Of a stretch of DNA of 64,000 bases, positions 17,425 to 24,913 are shown piece after piece. This DNA is from an uncultured Treponema sp. (GTDB lineage: Bacteria > Spirochaetota > Spirochaetia > Treponematales > Treponemataceae): the NCBI GenBank assembly GCA_947166355.1, contig CAMVDX010000003.1:62001-126000 (forward strand), given 5' to 3'. The notes beneath the pieces were generated by a model. The model saw only the letters and a program-made list of their open reading frames with translations. It made no database searches and had not been told where the DNA came from. A program made the translations under genes and the position numbers. The first letter of the stretch is position 1, and each line of letters opens with the position of its first letter.

Positions 17425-17904
17425 TTATTTTATACTAAAGAACTGACACAGTATTTTATAAGCTTCTGTAACTTCATCTATAGTTTTCTGTCTATTATTT
17501 TCTACATCTTGAGAATTTTGTATAGTGTTTTTGGTGTCTGGATGGATTTCTTTAAGCAGTTTTCGATATTGTTTTTTAATATCTTTTGAAGTAAATGGGT
17601 ACGCTATATCTAGTGTAGTCAGTGCTTGCTGAATAATTGGTGGAAATTGCATATTATATGCATATTTATGCAATTTTATAACTTCGCCGGTGGCAAAAGC
17701 CTTTTTTGAGTCCTTTTTAGCTGATTTCTTGTTATTTTCGGCTGATTTTTGAGTATTATTAATAAAATCAGAAGAGGAATCGGTAGTTTCGACAGGCTCA
17801 ACCACCGATTCCTCTTCTAATTCGTGTTTATTATCTTGTGGAATTTCGCCTGATTCTAACGCTTCATTGAGCATTTCGCCCAGCTTGTCGTACATATCAG
17901 GCAT
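17425..17904 (-). CDS. J-domain (DnaJ-like) protein
   Basis: This 159-aa protein has a C-terminal J domain (about residues 95-155) with the HPD tripeptide (KKQYRKLLKEIHPDTKN) that stimulates Hsp70 ATPase activity. The N-terminal part is acidic then Lys-rich and probably unstructured. Residues 33-41 (VVEPVETT) are encoded by an in-frame family B repeat. The ATG at 17904 is preferred because GGAG lies 5 nt upstream; a longer frame from 17952 would start inside another family B repeat. Without zinc or substrate-binding domains, it is probably a specialised co-chaperone rather than DnaJ itself. Confidence 0.8.
   Translation of the reverse strand: MPDMYDKLGEMLNEALESGEIPQDNKHELEEESVVEPVETTDSSSDFINNTQKSAENNKKSAKKDSKKAFATGEVIKLHKYAYNMQFPPIIQQALTTLDIAYPFTSKDIKKQYRKLLKEIHPDTKNTIQNSQDVENNRQKTIDEVTEAYKILCQFFSIK
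17782..17806. repeat. Family B repeat inside J-domain gene
   Basis: This 25-bp copy has one mismatch in an arm (GGTAGTTTCG at the left) and lies in frame, encoding VVEPVETT. Confidence 0.85.
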
Positions 17905-17920
17905 AATTACTCCGATTGCA

Positions 17921-17957
17921 GGTGGTTTCGATACGGCCTTCGGCCTACTCAACCACC
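17921..17957. repeat. Family B repeat between glgC and J-domain gene
   Basis: This 37-bp copy has an internal GGCCTTCGGCC hairpin between the arms GGTGGTTTCG and CTCAACCACC. It lies in the 61-nt gap between the glgC stop and the J-domain start. Confidence 0.85.
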
Positions 17958-17965
17958 GTAATTCA

Positions 17966-19258
17966 TTAGATCTCTGTTCCCGAAGAAATTACTGCCCCCT
18001 TACGGATAACGATAATTCCGTCTGCGCTGTAGAAGCTTCCGTGGTCTCCGTCTTCGTATTTCTTGCCGCTTACGCCGATTTTACAGTTATCACCGATTTT
18101 TGCGTTTTTATCGATGATTGTGTTGGCAATCTGGCAGTTTTTTCCGATTCCAGTGCTAGGTTTTCCAGCCTTTTTGTTAGCTTCTTTTTCTTCTTCTGTG
18201 TCGTAGTAGTCGGCACCCATCATAATTACGCCGTCAAACTTAGTACCTTCGTTGATGATTGAGCGTACACCGACAACAGATTTGTTGAAAGCAGCATCTG
18301 TAATGATACATCCTTCTGAAATAAGTGAGGCGTTAATGTCTGCCTTATTGATTTTTGAAGGCGGAAGGTTACGCATGTGTGTATAAATAGGCTGAGTTTC
18401 ACCAAAGAAGTCGAAAGTTGGGTATGGATCACAGAGGGCAATGTTTGCATCGTAGAAGCTGCGGATGGTACCGATGTCTTCCCAGTAGCCGTCGAATACA
18501 TAAGAGCTGATTTTCTTCTTGCCAATGGCAAGTGGCAGGATTTCCTTACCAAAGTCAGTGTATTTTTCGTTTTCGCCGCCCAGCATTTCTTCCATTGTGT
18601 CGGCATTGAAGATATAAATACCCATAGAAGCAAGGTATTCCTTCTCTGGTGGAAGGCTTCCGCGTGCTTCCTTAGGAATCTTCCAGTCATCAATGTTCAG
18701 ATCTGGTTTTGGCTTTTCCATAAAAGCTTTTACATGATTCTGGTCATCAATCTGCATGATACCAAAACCGGAAGCGTCGTGGCGGTTTACGGCAGTAGTA
18801 GCAATTGTGATTTCTGCACCTGATTTGATGTGGGCATCCATAAAGGCACGCAAATCCATTTTGTAAAGCTGGTCACCGGAAAGAATGATATAGTGAGTTG
18901 GCTTTTGAGTTTTAAAGTGAATAAAGTTCTTACGAACTGCATCGGCTGTACCTTCATACCAGCCTGAATGCTCAAGAGTCTGTTCTGCGGCAAGAATTTC
19001 TACGAATCCGCCCGAAAAACGGTCAAAATTGTAAGAATTTGAAATGTGAAGGTGAAGTGACGCAGAGTTGAACTGAGTCAAAAGATAAATCTTTTTATAG
19101 CCAGAGTTGATACAGTTAGAAATAGGGATATCAACAATTCTGTATTTTCCGCCGAAAGAAACGGCCGGTTTTGAACGCTCTTTTGTAAGAGGGTAAAGAC
19201 GTGTACCTTTACCACCACCCAAAATGATGGAAAGTACTCTTGGTTCTGTGTTTGCCAT
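17966..19258 (-). CDS. glgC: Glucose-1-phosphate adenylyltransferase
   Basis: This enzyme makes ADP-glucose from glucose-1-phosphate and ATP, the committed step of bacterial glycogen synthesis. The sequence shows the nucleotidyltransferase motif LGGGKGTRLYPLT (residues 13-25), the KPAVSFGGKYRIVD site, EGTADAVRKN, YIILSGDQLYKM and the G1P-binding region FMEKPK, then a C-terminal left-handed beta-helix with hexapeptide repeats (IGKNCQIANTIIDKNAKIGD). Length is 430 aa, normal for the family. AAAGGAG precedes the ATG, and a good promoter lies at 19307-19335. It may be transcribed with the J-domain gene downstream. Together with hexokinase it points to glycogen storage. Confidence 0.95.
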   Translation of the reverse strand: MANTEPRVLSIILGGGKGTRLYPLTKERSKPAVSFGGKYRIVDIPISNCINSGYKKIYLLTQFNSASLHLHISNSYNFDRFSGGFVEILAAEQTLEHSGWYEGTADAVRKNFIHFKTQKPTHYIILSGDQLYKMDLRAFMDAHIKSGAEITIATTAVNRHDASGFGIMQIDDQNHVKAFMEKPKPDLNIDDWKIPKEARGSLPPEKEYLASMGIYIFNADTMEEMLGGENEKYTDFGKEILPLAIGKKKISSYVFDGYWEDIGTIRSFYDANIALCDPYPTFDFFGETQPIYTHMRNLPPSKINKADINASLISEGCIITDAAFNKSVVGVRSIINEGTKFDGVIMMGADYYDTEEEKEANKKAGKPSTGIGKNCQIANTIIDKNAKIGDNCKIGVSGKKYEDGDHGSFYSADGIIVIRKGAVISSGTEI

Positions 19259-19306
19259 AGAAAAAACTCCTTTTGATGATGCAATAATCTATTAATTAAT
19301 AAATAT

Positions 19307-19335
19307 AGTATAAATCTGAAATTGCGGATTTGCAA
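19307..19335 (-). promoter_or_regulatory. Promoter of glgC
   Basis: On the minus strand, TTGCAA (19335-19330), a 17-bp spacer and TATACT (19312-19307) give a leader of about 40 nt with an AAAGGAG ribosome-binding site. Confidence 0.65.
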
Positions 19336-19360
19336 ATTATTTGTGAGGATTGTGGGGAAT

Positions 19361-19410
19361 GGATTGCTTCGCTACGCTCGCAATGACGGTCAGGGCGACG
19401 TGGTAATCCA
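19361..19410. repeat. Family A repeat upstream of glgC
   Basis: This 50-bp copy starts GGATTGCTTCGCTACGCTCG and ends GCGACGTGGTAATCC. It lies between glgC and a small plus-strand gene. Confidence 0.8.
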
Positions 19411-19477
19411 ATTAAAGATTTGCAAATTTTAGTGATTGCAATAAAGATATGTGATATAATAAAAATGAGGTCTTATT

Positions 19478-19705
19478 ATGAGAAAAGAATTTTGTGAAAA
19501 AGATGGTATTCTCATTACTTATACAGAAAATGATATTAGCTTTGAAGATTGTAAAACTGCAGAATCAATTCTAATTAAAAATGATGGAAGTATAGTCCAT
19601 TCAAATTTTGATGATGAAAAAAATAAGTTTTTCAAAGAGTATTTTTTTAAAGTTTATCCTGCAATTACAACCTTCCGAAGCCTTGATTCTCTGGAGATCG
19701 CTTAA
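19478..19705 (+). CDS. Small hypothetical protein (75 aa)
   Basis: This is a short acidic protein (start MRKEFCEKDGILITYTEND) with no signal peptide or recognised motif. Support for a real gene is moderate: a TATAAT box at 19455-19460, a GAGG-like ribosome-binding site (ATGAGGTC) before the ATG, no overlap with any other gene, and AT-rich codon use like its neighbours. The function is unknown. Confidence 0.5.
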   Translation: MRKEFCEKDGILITYTENDISFEDCKTAESILIKNDGSIVHSNFDDEKNKFFKEYFFKVYPAITTFRSLDSLEIA

Positions 19706-19790
19706 TGCCACAGTTTATTCAGTTTTATAAAGACTAAACTGATTCTTATATTTCTATTCAAATAAAATTCCCTAAACAAAATTTTTCAAA

Positions 19791-19829
19791 CTCCGAAGAT
19801 ATAAATAGATGTAAATAAATTCTTCGGAG
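19791..19829 (+). promoter_or_regulatory. Hairpin sequestering the flgF Shine-Dalgarno
   Basis: CTCCGAAGA (19791-19799) is perfectly complementary to TCTTCGGAG (19821-19829), with a 21-nt AT-rich loop. The 3' arm contains the start of the GGAGG Shine-Dalgarno (19826-19830) for the ATG at 19840. If the helix forms, flgF translation should be blocked until it opens (thermometer, protein or ribosome control). Confidence 0.6.
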
Positions 19830-19839
19830 GTTAAAAAAT

Positions 19840-20637
19840 ATGATTCGTGGCTGGTATACCGGGGCTTCCGGTATGAATGCGCAGCAGAACAGGCTTGATG
19901 CAATTGCAAATAATCTTGCAAATGTTGATACGACTGGCTACAAACGCGATGTAGTTGCAAGCAAGTCTTTTCCGGAACTGCTGCTTCGCCGTACTAATCT
20001 TGACGGCGTTTATCACACAACCGAAGGTTCTGCAGATGCGGCACCTGTAATCGGTAAGCTTGGTCTTGGCGTTGAAACTAACGAGAACTACATTGATTTT
20101 AGCCAGGGCTCTTTCAAAATCACAAATACAAAGACAGATACAGCTCTCAGCGGCGAGGGCTTTTATGTAATAGACACTCCGCTTGGCGAGCGCTATACCC
20201 GTAACGGAAACTTCTTCATTGGTAAGGAAGGCATTCTCGAAACTAAGGACGGTTATCCTGTTCTTGGTGAAAAGGGCTACATTTATGTTGAAGATGACAA
20301 GTTCATGGTAAATGAAGACGGCATTCTTGCCCGCGAAGATAACGGCGAGGAAATTGACCGCTTTAAGGTAGTTCGCTTTGATAACGAGCGTTACCTCAAA
20401 AAGATGGGCGAGAGCCTTTATGCAACAAATGATATTGCAGGTCCGGCTCACATTGCAGAAGGTAACGAGCGTCCACGCTTTCTTCAGGGCTACACAGAAA
20501 CAAGCAATGTAAATGTTGTAAATGAAATGGTTCAGATGATTGAAGTAAACCGCGCATACGAAGCAAATCAGAAAACAATTCAGTCTGAAGATTCTATGAT
20601 GAGCACACTCTGGCAGAAAGTGGCTGTGCTTCAATAA
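19840..20637 (+). CDS. flgF: Flagellar basal-body rod protein FlgF
   Basis: This 265-aa protein is a proximal rod component of the periplasmic flagellum. It has the common rod/hook N-terminus (WYTGASGMNAQQNRLDAIAN then NLANVDTTGYKR), the middle signature GFYVIDTPLGERYTRNG and the C-terminal helix VNVVNEMVQMIEVNRAYEAN. FlgF rather than FlgG is chosen because it is the first of the two rod genes and has the less canonical N-terminus. GGAGG lies 9 nt before the ATG and is part of an inverted repeat. flgG follows after a 97-nt gap filled by a repeat. Confidence 0.9.
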   Translation: MIRGWYTGASGMNAQQNRLDAIANNLANVDTTGYKRDVVASKSFPELLLRRTNLDGVYHTTEGSADAAPVIGKLGLGVETNENYIDFSQGSFKITNTKTDTALSGEGFYVIDTPLGERYTRNGNFFIGKEGILETKDGYPVLGEKGYIYVEDDKFMVNEDGILAREDNGEEIDRFKVVRFDNERYLKKMGESLYATNDIAGPAHIAEGNERPRFLQGYTETSNVNVVNEMVQMIEVNRAYEANQKTIQSEDSMMSTLWQKVAVLQ

Positions 20638-20649
20638 AGCAGGTTCTTA

Positions 20650-20726
20650 AGGGCGGCAGCCCTTAGGAGAGAGGGTAGCACGCAACGAAGTGCGGGCGCA
20701 GGGGGAGACTTCCCCCTCCTGATGGA
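20650..20726. repeat. Family C repeat between flgF and flgG
   Basis: A small hairpin (GGGCGGCAGCCC) is followed by GGAGAGAGGGTAGCACGCAA, CGAAGTGCGGGCGCA and a terminal GGGGGAGACTTCCCCC palindrome. The same plan recurs at 48459, 54301 and 58700. Its last bases sit directly before the flgG ribosome-binding site. Confidence 0.8.
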
Positions 20727-20734
20727 GAAATAAA

Positions 20735-21529
20735 ATGGTAAGAAGTTTATGGACAGCAGCTACCGGAATGAACGGTCAGCAGGCAAATATAGATGCAATT
20801 TCGAACAACCTTTCGAACGTAAATACAACCGGCTACAAGCAGCAGCGCGTTGAGTTTGAGGATTTGGTTTATCAGAACCTTAAGCTTGCCGGAACTCCGG
20901 CAACAGAAGATACAGTGACACCTGTTGGCATTCAGCAGGGAACCGGTGTTAAGGTTGGAGCTACACAGCGCATTATGAACCAGGGCTCTTTGCAGAACAC
21001 TGGTATTGATACAGACGTTGCTATTGTTGGTGAAGGTTTCTTCCGCGTACAGAAATACGATGGAAGCTATGCTTACACCCGCGACGGTTCTTTTAAGGTT
21101 GACTCTGCAGGTCAGTTAGTTACAAATAACGGACTTCGCGTAATTCCTGAAATTATCCTGCCGGAAGGTTATGACGTTTCTACTTTGAACGTTACTCAGA
21201 CAGGTCTTGTAAGCGTAAAAATCAACGGTGAAAATGATCCTGTTGAAGTTGGACAGCTTGAGCTCTACCGCTTCCCGAACAAAGTTGGCTTGCAGGCAGA
21301 TGGCGACAACCTCTTTAAGGTAACAGCTGCCAGCGGTGAAGCAATTGCCGGCCGCCCTGGTTATGATGGCTTTGGTGATGTTCGCCACAAGTTCCTCGAA
21401 ATGTCTAACGTTTCGGTTGTGAACGAAATGGTGCAGATGATTGTTGCGCAGCGCGCTTATGAGTTTAACTCTAAGGCTATTCAGACTTCGGATACGATGT
21501 TATCGACAGCTGTGAACTTGAAGAGATAA
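20735..21529 (+). CDS. flgG: Flagellar distal rod protein FlgG
   Basis: This 264-aa protein forms the distal rod of the flagellar basal body. Typical features are the N-terminus MVRSLWTAATGMNGQQANID and SNNLSNVNTTGYKQQRVEFE, the central block GEGFFRVQKYDGSYAYTRDG, and the C-terminus LEMSNVSVVNEMVQMIVAQR with AYEFNSKAIQTSD. Length matches FlgG of other bacteria. GATGGAG precedes the ATG. It lies between flgF and flgJ; flgA, flgH and flgI are not in the window. Confidence 0.95.
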   Translation: MVRSLWTAATGMNGQQANIDAISNNLSNVNTTGYKQQRVEFEDLVYQNLKLAGTPATEDTVTPVGIQQGTGVKVGATQRIMNQGSLQNTGIDTDVAIVGEGFFRVQKYDGSYAYTRDGSFKVDSAGQLVTNNGLRVIPEIILPEGYDVSTLNVTQTGLVSVKINGENDPVEVGQLELYRFPNKVGLQADGDNLFKVTAASGEAIAGRPGYDGFGDVRHKFLEMSNVSVVNEMVQMIVAQRAYEFNSKAIQTSDTMLSTAVNLKR

Positions 21530-21539
21530 TTATAACACC

Positions 21540-21628
21540 GGTGGTTGAGTAGGCCGAAGGCCGTATCGAAACCACCAGTGAAAAGTCTACGGTGGTTTCG
21601 ATACGATGCTTCGCATCACTCAACCACC
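21540..21628. repeat. Two inverted family B repeats between flgG and flgJ
   Basis: A 37-bp copy with an AGGCCGAAGGCCG core (21540-21576) and a copy in the opposite orientation with a GATGCTTCGCATC core (21591-21628) face each other across a 14-nt spacer. Together they could form one long hairpin within the flgF-flgG-flgJ transcript. Confidence 0.85.
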
Positions 21629-21652
21629 GTGATTACCGAATGGATGGGAAAA

Positions 21653-22165
21653 ATGAACGTTGGATTAATTTCAAATACATATAGCGGAATCACTGGTGGC
21701 CAGGGAGCTTTGCAGAGCGCCCGAACTTCTGTAGATACTGCTAAATTTTCTGAACTCGTAGAACGTTTTAAAAATCAAAACGAAAGCCGCGGAACTGTTT
21801 CTTCAGACCAGATTGCAGAAAGCGGCCGTCTCAACGGTGAGTACACAACTGGCTTTGCAGGCACATTCACTACAGACGCAGACAAGGCTGCCCGTCCGAC
21901 CGGTGCCGCTGCAAATCAGGCTAATATCCACGTTCAGCCAAAAACAATAGATAAAACTTCTGAGCTCTATCAGAAATCTATGGAGCTGGAAAATTATTTT
22001 GTAAAGCAGATGCTCTCAGAAATGAGAAAAACAGTTCATCGCAGTGGAGATACAGACTTTGCACGTCAGACTTACGAAGATATGCTTTATGACGAATACT
22101 CAACTGCAATGACAAAAAATGCAGGCTTCGGCCTCGCAGACCAGATTTATTTGAGTCTAGTATAA
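21653..22165 (+). CDS. flgJ: Flagellar rod-binding protein FlgJ (N-terminal type)
   Basis: This 170-aa protein has only the rod-binding domain of FlgJ, which acts as a rod cap; the muramidase domain of enteric FlgJ is absent, as in many spirochaetes. The conserved block is ELYQKSMELENYFVKQMLSE, MRKTV, then TYEDMLYDEYSTAMTKNAGF and GLADQIYLSL. ATG at 21653 is preferred, with GGATGGGA upstream; 21644 is also possible. The frame stays open up to 21545 only because it reads through family B repeats. A terminator follows at 22209. Confidence 0.85.
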   Translation: MNVGLISNTYSGITGGQGALQSARTSVDTAKFSELVERFKNQNESRGTVSSDQIAESGRLNGEYTTGFAGTFTTDADKAARPTGAAANQANIHVQPKTIDKTSELYQKSMELENYFVKQMLSEMRKTVHRSGDTDFARQTYEDMLYDEYSTAMTKNAGFGLADQIYLSLV

Positions 22166-22208
22166 CTCGGAAAATAACAGAGCCTCTCTGATATTTGTTT
22201 ACATCTAT

Positions 22209-22244
22209 TCCCCTGGCGTCGTTGGCGTTCAGGGGATTTTTTTT
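22209..22244 (+). terminator. Terminator of the flgF-flgG-flgJ operon
   Basis: The 7-bp arms TCCCCTG (22209-22215) and CAGGGGA (22230-22236) are followed by eight T residues. It lies just before the -10 box of the next gene. Confidence 0.8.
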
Positions 22245-22270
22245 GTCCGCAAATCATGCTATAATAAATT

Positions 22271-22915
22271 ATGAGTCAGGAAGAAAATCAAATTAAAAAT
22301 CAGACAAGTCTTAATGAAATACAGAAATATCCTCTTCTTTTTCAAATCATAATTGGTGTAGTTTGTGCCCTGCTGAACCTTGCCCTGTGCAGCATTCAGG
22401 ATTATTATCCGATTCCACTTTTTATGGATACAGTTTTTACGGTAACTGCTTCTTTGTTTGGAGCTGTCAGCGGCCTTATTGCGGCTTTTTTATTTCATCT
22501 TTTTTCAATGCTTGTACATTCAAATCCGCCGTCGGATTTAACCTGGTCAATCTGCAGTCTGACAGTAGTTTTGATAGTAAGACTTTATATCCGAAAGCGA
22601 AATATAAAACAGACTGCTCTGGATTTCTTTGATATTCTTTTACTGCTTATAATCATTGCAATCATCATAAGTATAGAAGGGGCTATAATTTTTACAATTT
22701 TGCGAGCCTTGGTTGAATACCGCGAAACTGCCCAGGTGAGAACTTTTTACCTTTATCTTCTGCGTTTTGATATTCCGGTTTTTCTTTCAGCCTTTATTCC
22801 ACGCATTCCTGTAAATCTTCTGGATAAGGGAATCTGCGTAACACTTGGGGTATTGATTTATAAAGGGCTTTGTAAAATCAAGTGGCTTCAGACTCTTGAA
22901 AGCCGCCCACAGTAA
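22271..22915 (+). CDS. Polytopic membrane protein, putative sensor partner (module 1)
   Basis: This 214-aa protein has about five or six membrane segments. It is a paralogue of the protein at 59828-60436: both share IPLF-DT-FTV in an early helix, a glycine-bearing helix after it, and a C-terminal block with IP, a D and a final G-Y-K pattern. Each copy lies beside a HisKA_3 kinase and NarL-type regulator, so a sensory or transport role linked to that pair is likely. The helix pattern recalls small substrate-binding membrane proteins such as ECF S-components, but this is inference. TATAAT (22260-22265) is 5 nt before the ATG with no Shine-Dalgarno. It overlaps the convergent kinase gene by 38 nt. 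Confidence 0.6.
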   Translation: MSQEENQIKNQTSLNEIQKYPLLFQIIIGVVCALLNLALCSIQDYYPIPLFMDTVFTVTASLFGAVSGLIAAFLFHLFSMLVHSNPPSDLTWSICSLTVVLIVRLYIRKRNIKQTALDFFDILLLLIIIAIIISIEGAIIFTILRALVEYRETAQVRTFYLYLLRFDIPVFLSAFIPRIPVNLLDKGICVTLGVLIYKGLCKIKWLQTLESRPQ

Positions 22916-24077
22916 GCCTTACCTGGGTTCCGCTTTCGGCATTGCTGTTAATCACGAGCTCTGCTTTTAAAATTTCTGCCCGGCTTTTCATTCCTTTTAA
23001 GCCCAGGTGAGTGCTGTCATCGGCAGGTTTTGCTTTATTATCCTTATCAGAAAAGCCTTTGCCGTCATCACTAATCAAAAAGATAAGGCTGCCATTTTCT
23101 TCGCGGACAATTAGGCTTAACTCGCTGGCTTCGGAATGCTTTATTGCATTTGTCAGGCTTTCCTGCACAATTCTAAAGATATGAAGCTTTTGAATTGGAG
23201 AAAGCTTTTTGTAAAGGCTGCTTTCTTCCGCATAAAACTTACAGGGTATGCCGGAATTTTCTTCGGTGTTTAAGGCGTATTCATTTAAGAGAAGGTGAAA
23301 ATCAGCAGTTTCAATTTCAGGAGGAGTAAGATTGCGGATAATGTTCCGTATGTTTTTCATATTCTCCTTTTCAAGATTGTTTAATTTTTGGAGAATGTCT
23401 TTTTGCTCAGCAGGCAGGGCTTTTGATTCCTCAAGCTTGTGAACAAATAAAAGGGCAGTACGTATATCCTGAAGAACCGTATCGTGAAGGTCGTGAGAAA
23501 TACGGCTGCGTTCACTTTCCTGCACCTGGGTGATTGTTTTTGTAACAAGCTCTTCAGCCTTACTTTTCTGATCCAAAAGCTCAATCTTCTGTTTGTTTTT
23601 GATATAGGTGGCAGCTCCAAGAACAACCGAAATACTCAAAAAGGAAATCAGACATAAAAGCTCAACAAAGAGAATCATAAAATTTCTGTCAGATTTTATG
23701 TCACTGGACATAAAGCCGTTCATCTGAACTGTGAGAAGAGAAATCTCCTTTTGGAAATCTGATGGCAGGTCTTTTTGAGAAAAATGCAAAGCCTTTTGAG
23801 CATGCTCCAGAGCCTTATCTATATAAATGACGCTTTCTGTCTTGCTTCCATTGGGATTTATGATGTATGCGTCTGATTTAGTATACTTATTCAGATAAAA
23901 TATCAACTTTTCAAGCTTTGGAGAGGCTTCACTGACCTTGTTAAAATCAATTTGAGAATAATAAATGCAAAAATCTTCCCAGGAATTTAAAAGATTTTTT
24001 TCTGCATTTTCTGCGGCAAAGAGCATTTGAGCGGAAATGAAAATGAGTATGAAAAGAAATACAGCTCTTTTTTTCAT
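22878..24077 (-). CDS. Membrane sensor histidine kinase, HisKA_3 type (module 1)
   Basis: This 399-aa kinase of the NarX/LiaS type has an N-terminal signal-like segment (residues 1-21), a ~110-residue periplasmic region, a membrane helix (about 133-157) and a short coiled linker. The dimerisation domain ERSRISHDLHDTVLQD carries the phospho-His (H198 of the LHD motif), and the ATPase domain has IVQESLTNAIKHSEA (N box), SDDGKGF and HLGLKGMKSRAE. It is encoded 18 nt downstream of its regulator. No Shine-Dalgarno is obvious, so its translation may be coupled. The membrane protein gene convergent with it is probably part of the same pathway. Confidence 0.9.
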   Translation of the reverse strand: MKKRAVFLFILIFISAQMLFAAENAEKNLLNSWEDFCIYYSQIDFNKVSEASPKLEKLIFYLNKYTKSDAYIINPNGSKTESVIYIDKALEHAQKALHFSQKDLPSDFQKEISLLTVQMNGFMSSDIKSDRNFMILFVELLCLISFLSISVVLGAATYIKNKQKIELLDQKSKAEELVTKTITQVQESERSRISHDLHDTVLQDIRTALLFVHKLEESKALPAEQKDILQKLNNLEKENMKNIRNIIRNLTPPEIETADFHLLLNEYALNTEENSGIPCKFYAEESSLYKKLSPIQKLHIFRIVQESLTNAIKHSEASELSLIVREENGSLIFLISDDGKGFSDKDNKAKPADDSTHLGLKGMKSRAEILKAELVINSNAESGTQVRLTVGGFQESEAT

Positions 24078-24095
24078 ACTGATATTTTCTATTAT

Positions 24096-24725
24096 TTAAC
24101 GGAGTTTTTCAAGCAAGGCAGGGCGGTCGCGGCAGCCAAGCTTATCATAAATTACGCTTATGTAGTTCTCCAGGGTAGAAAGCTTTATCTCAAGCCGGTC
24201 GGCAATTTCTTCGTTTGTAAATCCATCAGAAATAAGATTTACAACCTGCTGCTCTCGTTTTGTGAGTGTCATAAAAATACTTCGGTTTTCTAAAAGGGCA
24301 GAAACTAAATCCGGCTGAACAAAGGTCTTTCCCTGGGCAACCGTATTTACCGCATCCAGAAGCATTTTTTCATCACTAAGCTTTGAAACAAAGCCCTTGG
24401 CTCCAACTTCAGCAGACATTGCCCGTTCAATGCAGGAGCCGGTGTCATGACTGGAAAAAACTACACTTGGGATATGATGAGAAGTCAGAAGCTTTACCAC
24501 ATCAAAGCCGCCGTTTATACCGCTTTCTGCGGTGGTTTTTAATTGAATATCAACAATGGCAATAATAGTATCTTCAGAAGTAAGTGGATTTTTCTTAAGA
24601 AAAGAGGAAATCTCTTCTAGACTTTCGGCTTCGGACAGAATAGTCCAGTCAGAATTTTCCGTAAAAAAAGCCGAGATTCCCTTGCGCAGCATTTTGTGAT
24701 CATCAATCAAAATCAGTTTTTTCAT
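24096..24725 (-). CDS. NarL/LuxR-family response regulator (module 1)
   Basis: This 209-aa DNA-binding regulator has a receiver with acidic pocket IDD, phospho-acceptor D59 in AIVDIQL and KxxS-type lysine FVSKLSD, followed by a LuxR-type helix-turn-helix (TKREQQVVNLISDGFTNEEI then LSTLENYISVIYDKLGC). It should be phosphorylated by the kinase encoded next. The ATG at 24725 gives the family start MKKLILIDDH; the frame upstream is not supported. TATACT (24738-24733) lies 7 nt before this ATG, suggesting a leaderless message. Confidence 0.92.
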   Translation of the reverse strand: MKKLILIDDHKMLRKGISAFFTENSDWTILSEAESLEEISSFLKKNPLTSEDTIIAIVDIQLKTTAESGINGGFDVVKLLTSHHIPSVVFSSHDTGSCIERAMSAEVGAKGFVSKLSDEKMLLDAVNTVAQGKTFVQPDLVSALLENRSIFMTLTKREQQVVNLISDGFTNEEIADRLEIKLSTLENYISVIYDKLGCRDRPALLEKLR

Positions 24726-24732
24726 TGATTTT

Positions 24733-24760
24733 AGTATAACACACAGAAGCACCCGCGCAA
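24733..24760 (-). promoter_or_regulatory. Promoter of the module 1 regulator-kinase operon
   Basis: On the minus strand, TTGCGC (24760-24755), a 16-bp spacer and TATACT (24738-24733) place the transcription start at or next to the ATG at 24725. Confidence 0.55.
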
Positions 24761-24784
24761 TCAATTTTAGTCATTAAAAAACAA

Positions 24785-24796
24785 TGAGTTAACTCA
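24785..24796. promoter_or_regulatory. 12-bp perfect palindrome, candidate operator
   Basis: TGAGTTAACTCA lies between the divergent regulator gene and the gene at 24914, about 25 bp upstream of the regulator's -35 box. The position suits an activator or autoregulator site; the binding protein is unknown. Confidence 0.35.
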
Positions 24797-24913
24797 CATA
24801 TATTTCCAAAGTCTGCATACTGTTTTTATGAGAGAAGCGGGCGTAGAATTAAACTATCATATTGTAGTTTTTATATTATCTGTGAAAGGTCTATGACGAG
24901 GAGTAAATAAATT

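Noticed and set aside
17905..17952. Alternative N-terminus MSRPKAVSKPP for the J-domain gene
   Set aside because: The residues are translated from a family B repeat. The same peptide appears in front of flgJ at 21545, and both genes have better starts downstream.
19831..20634. 267-aa frame antisense to flgF
   Set aside because: It mirrors the whole flgF gene and has no start signal; the flgF identity is clear on the plus strand.
21545..21652. Long N-terminal extension of FlgJ
   Set aside because: It is entirely repeat sequence (two family B copies) that happens to lack stops.
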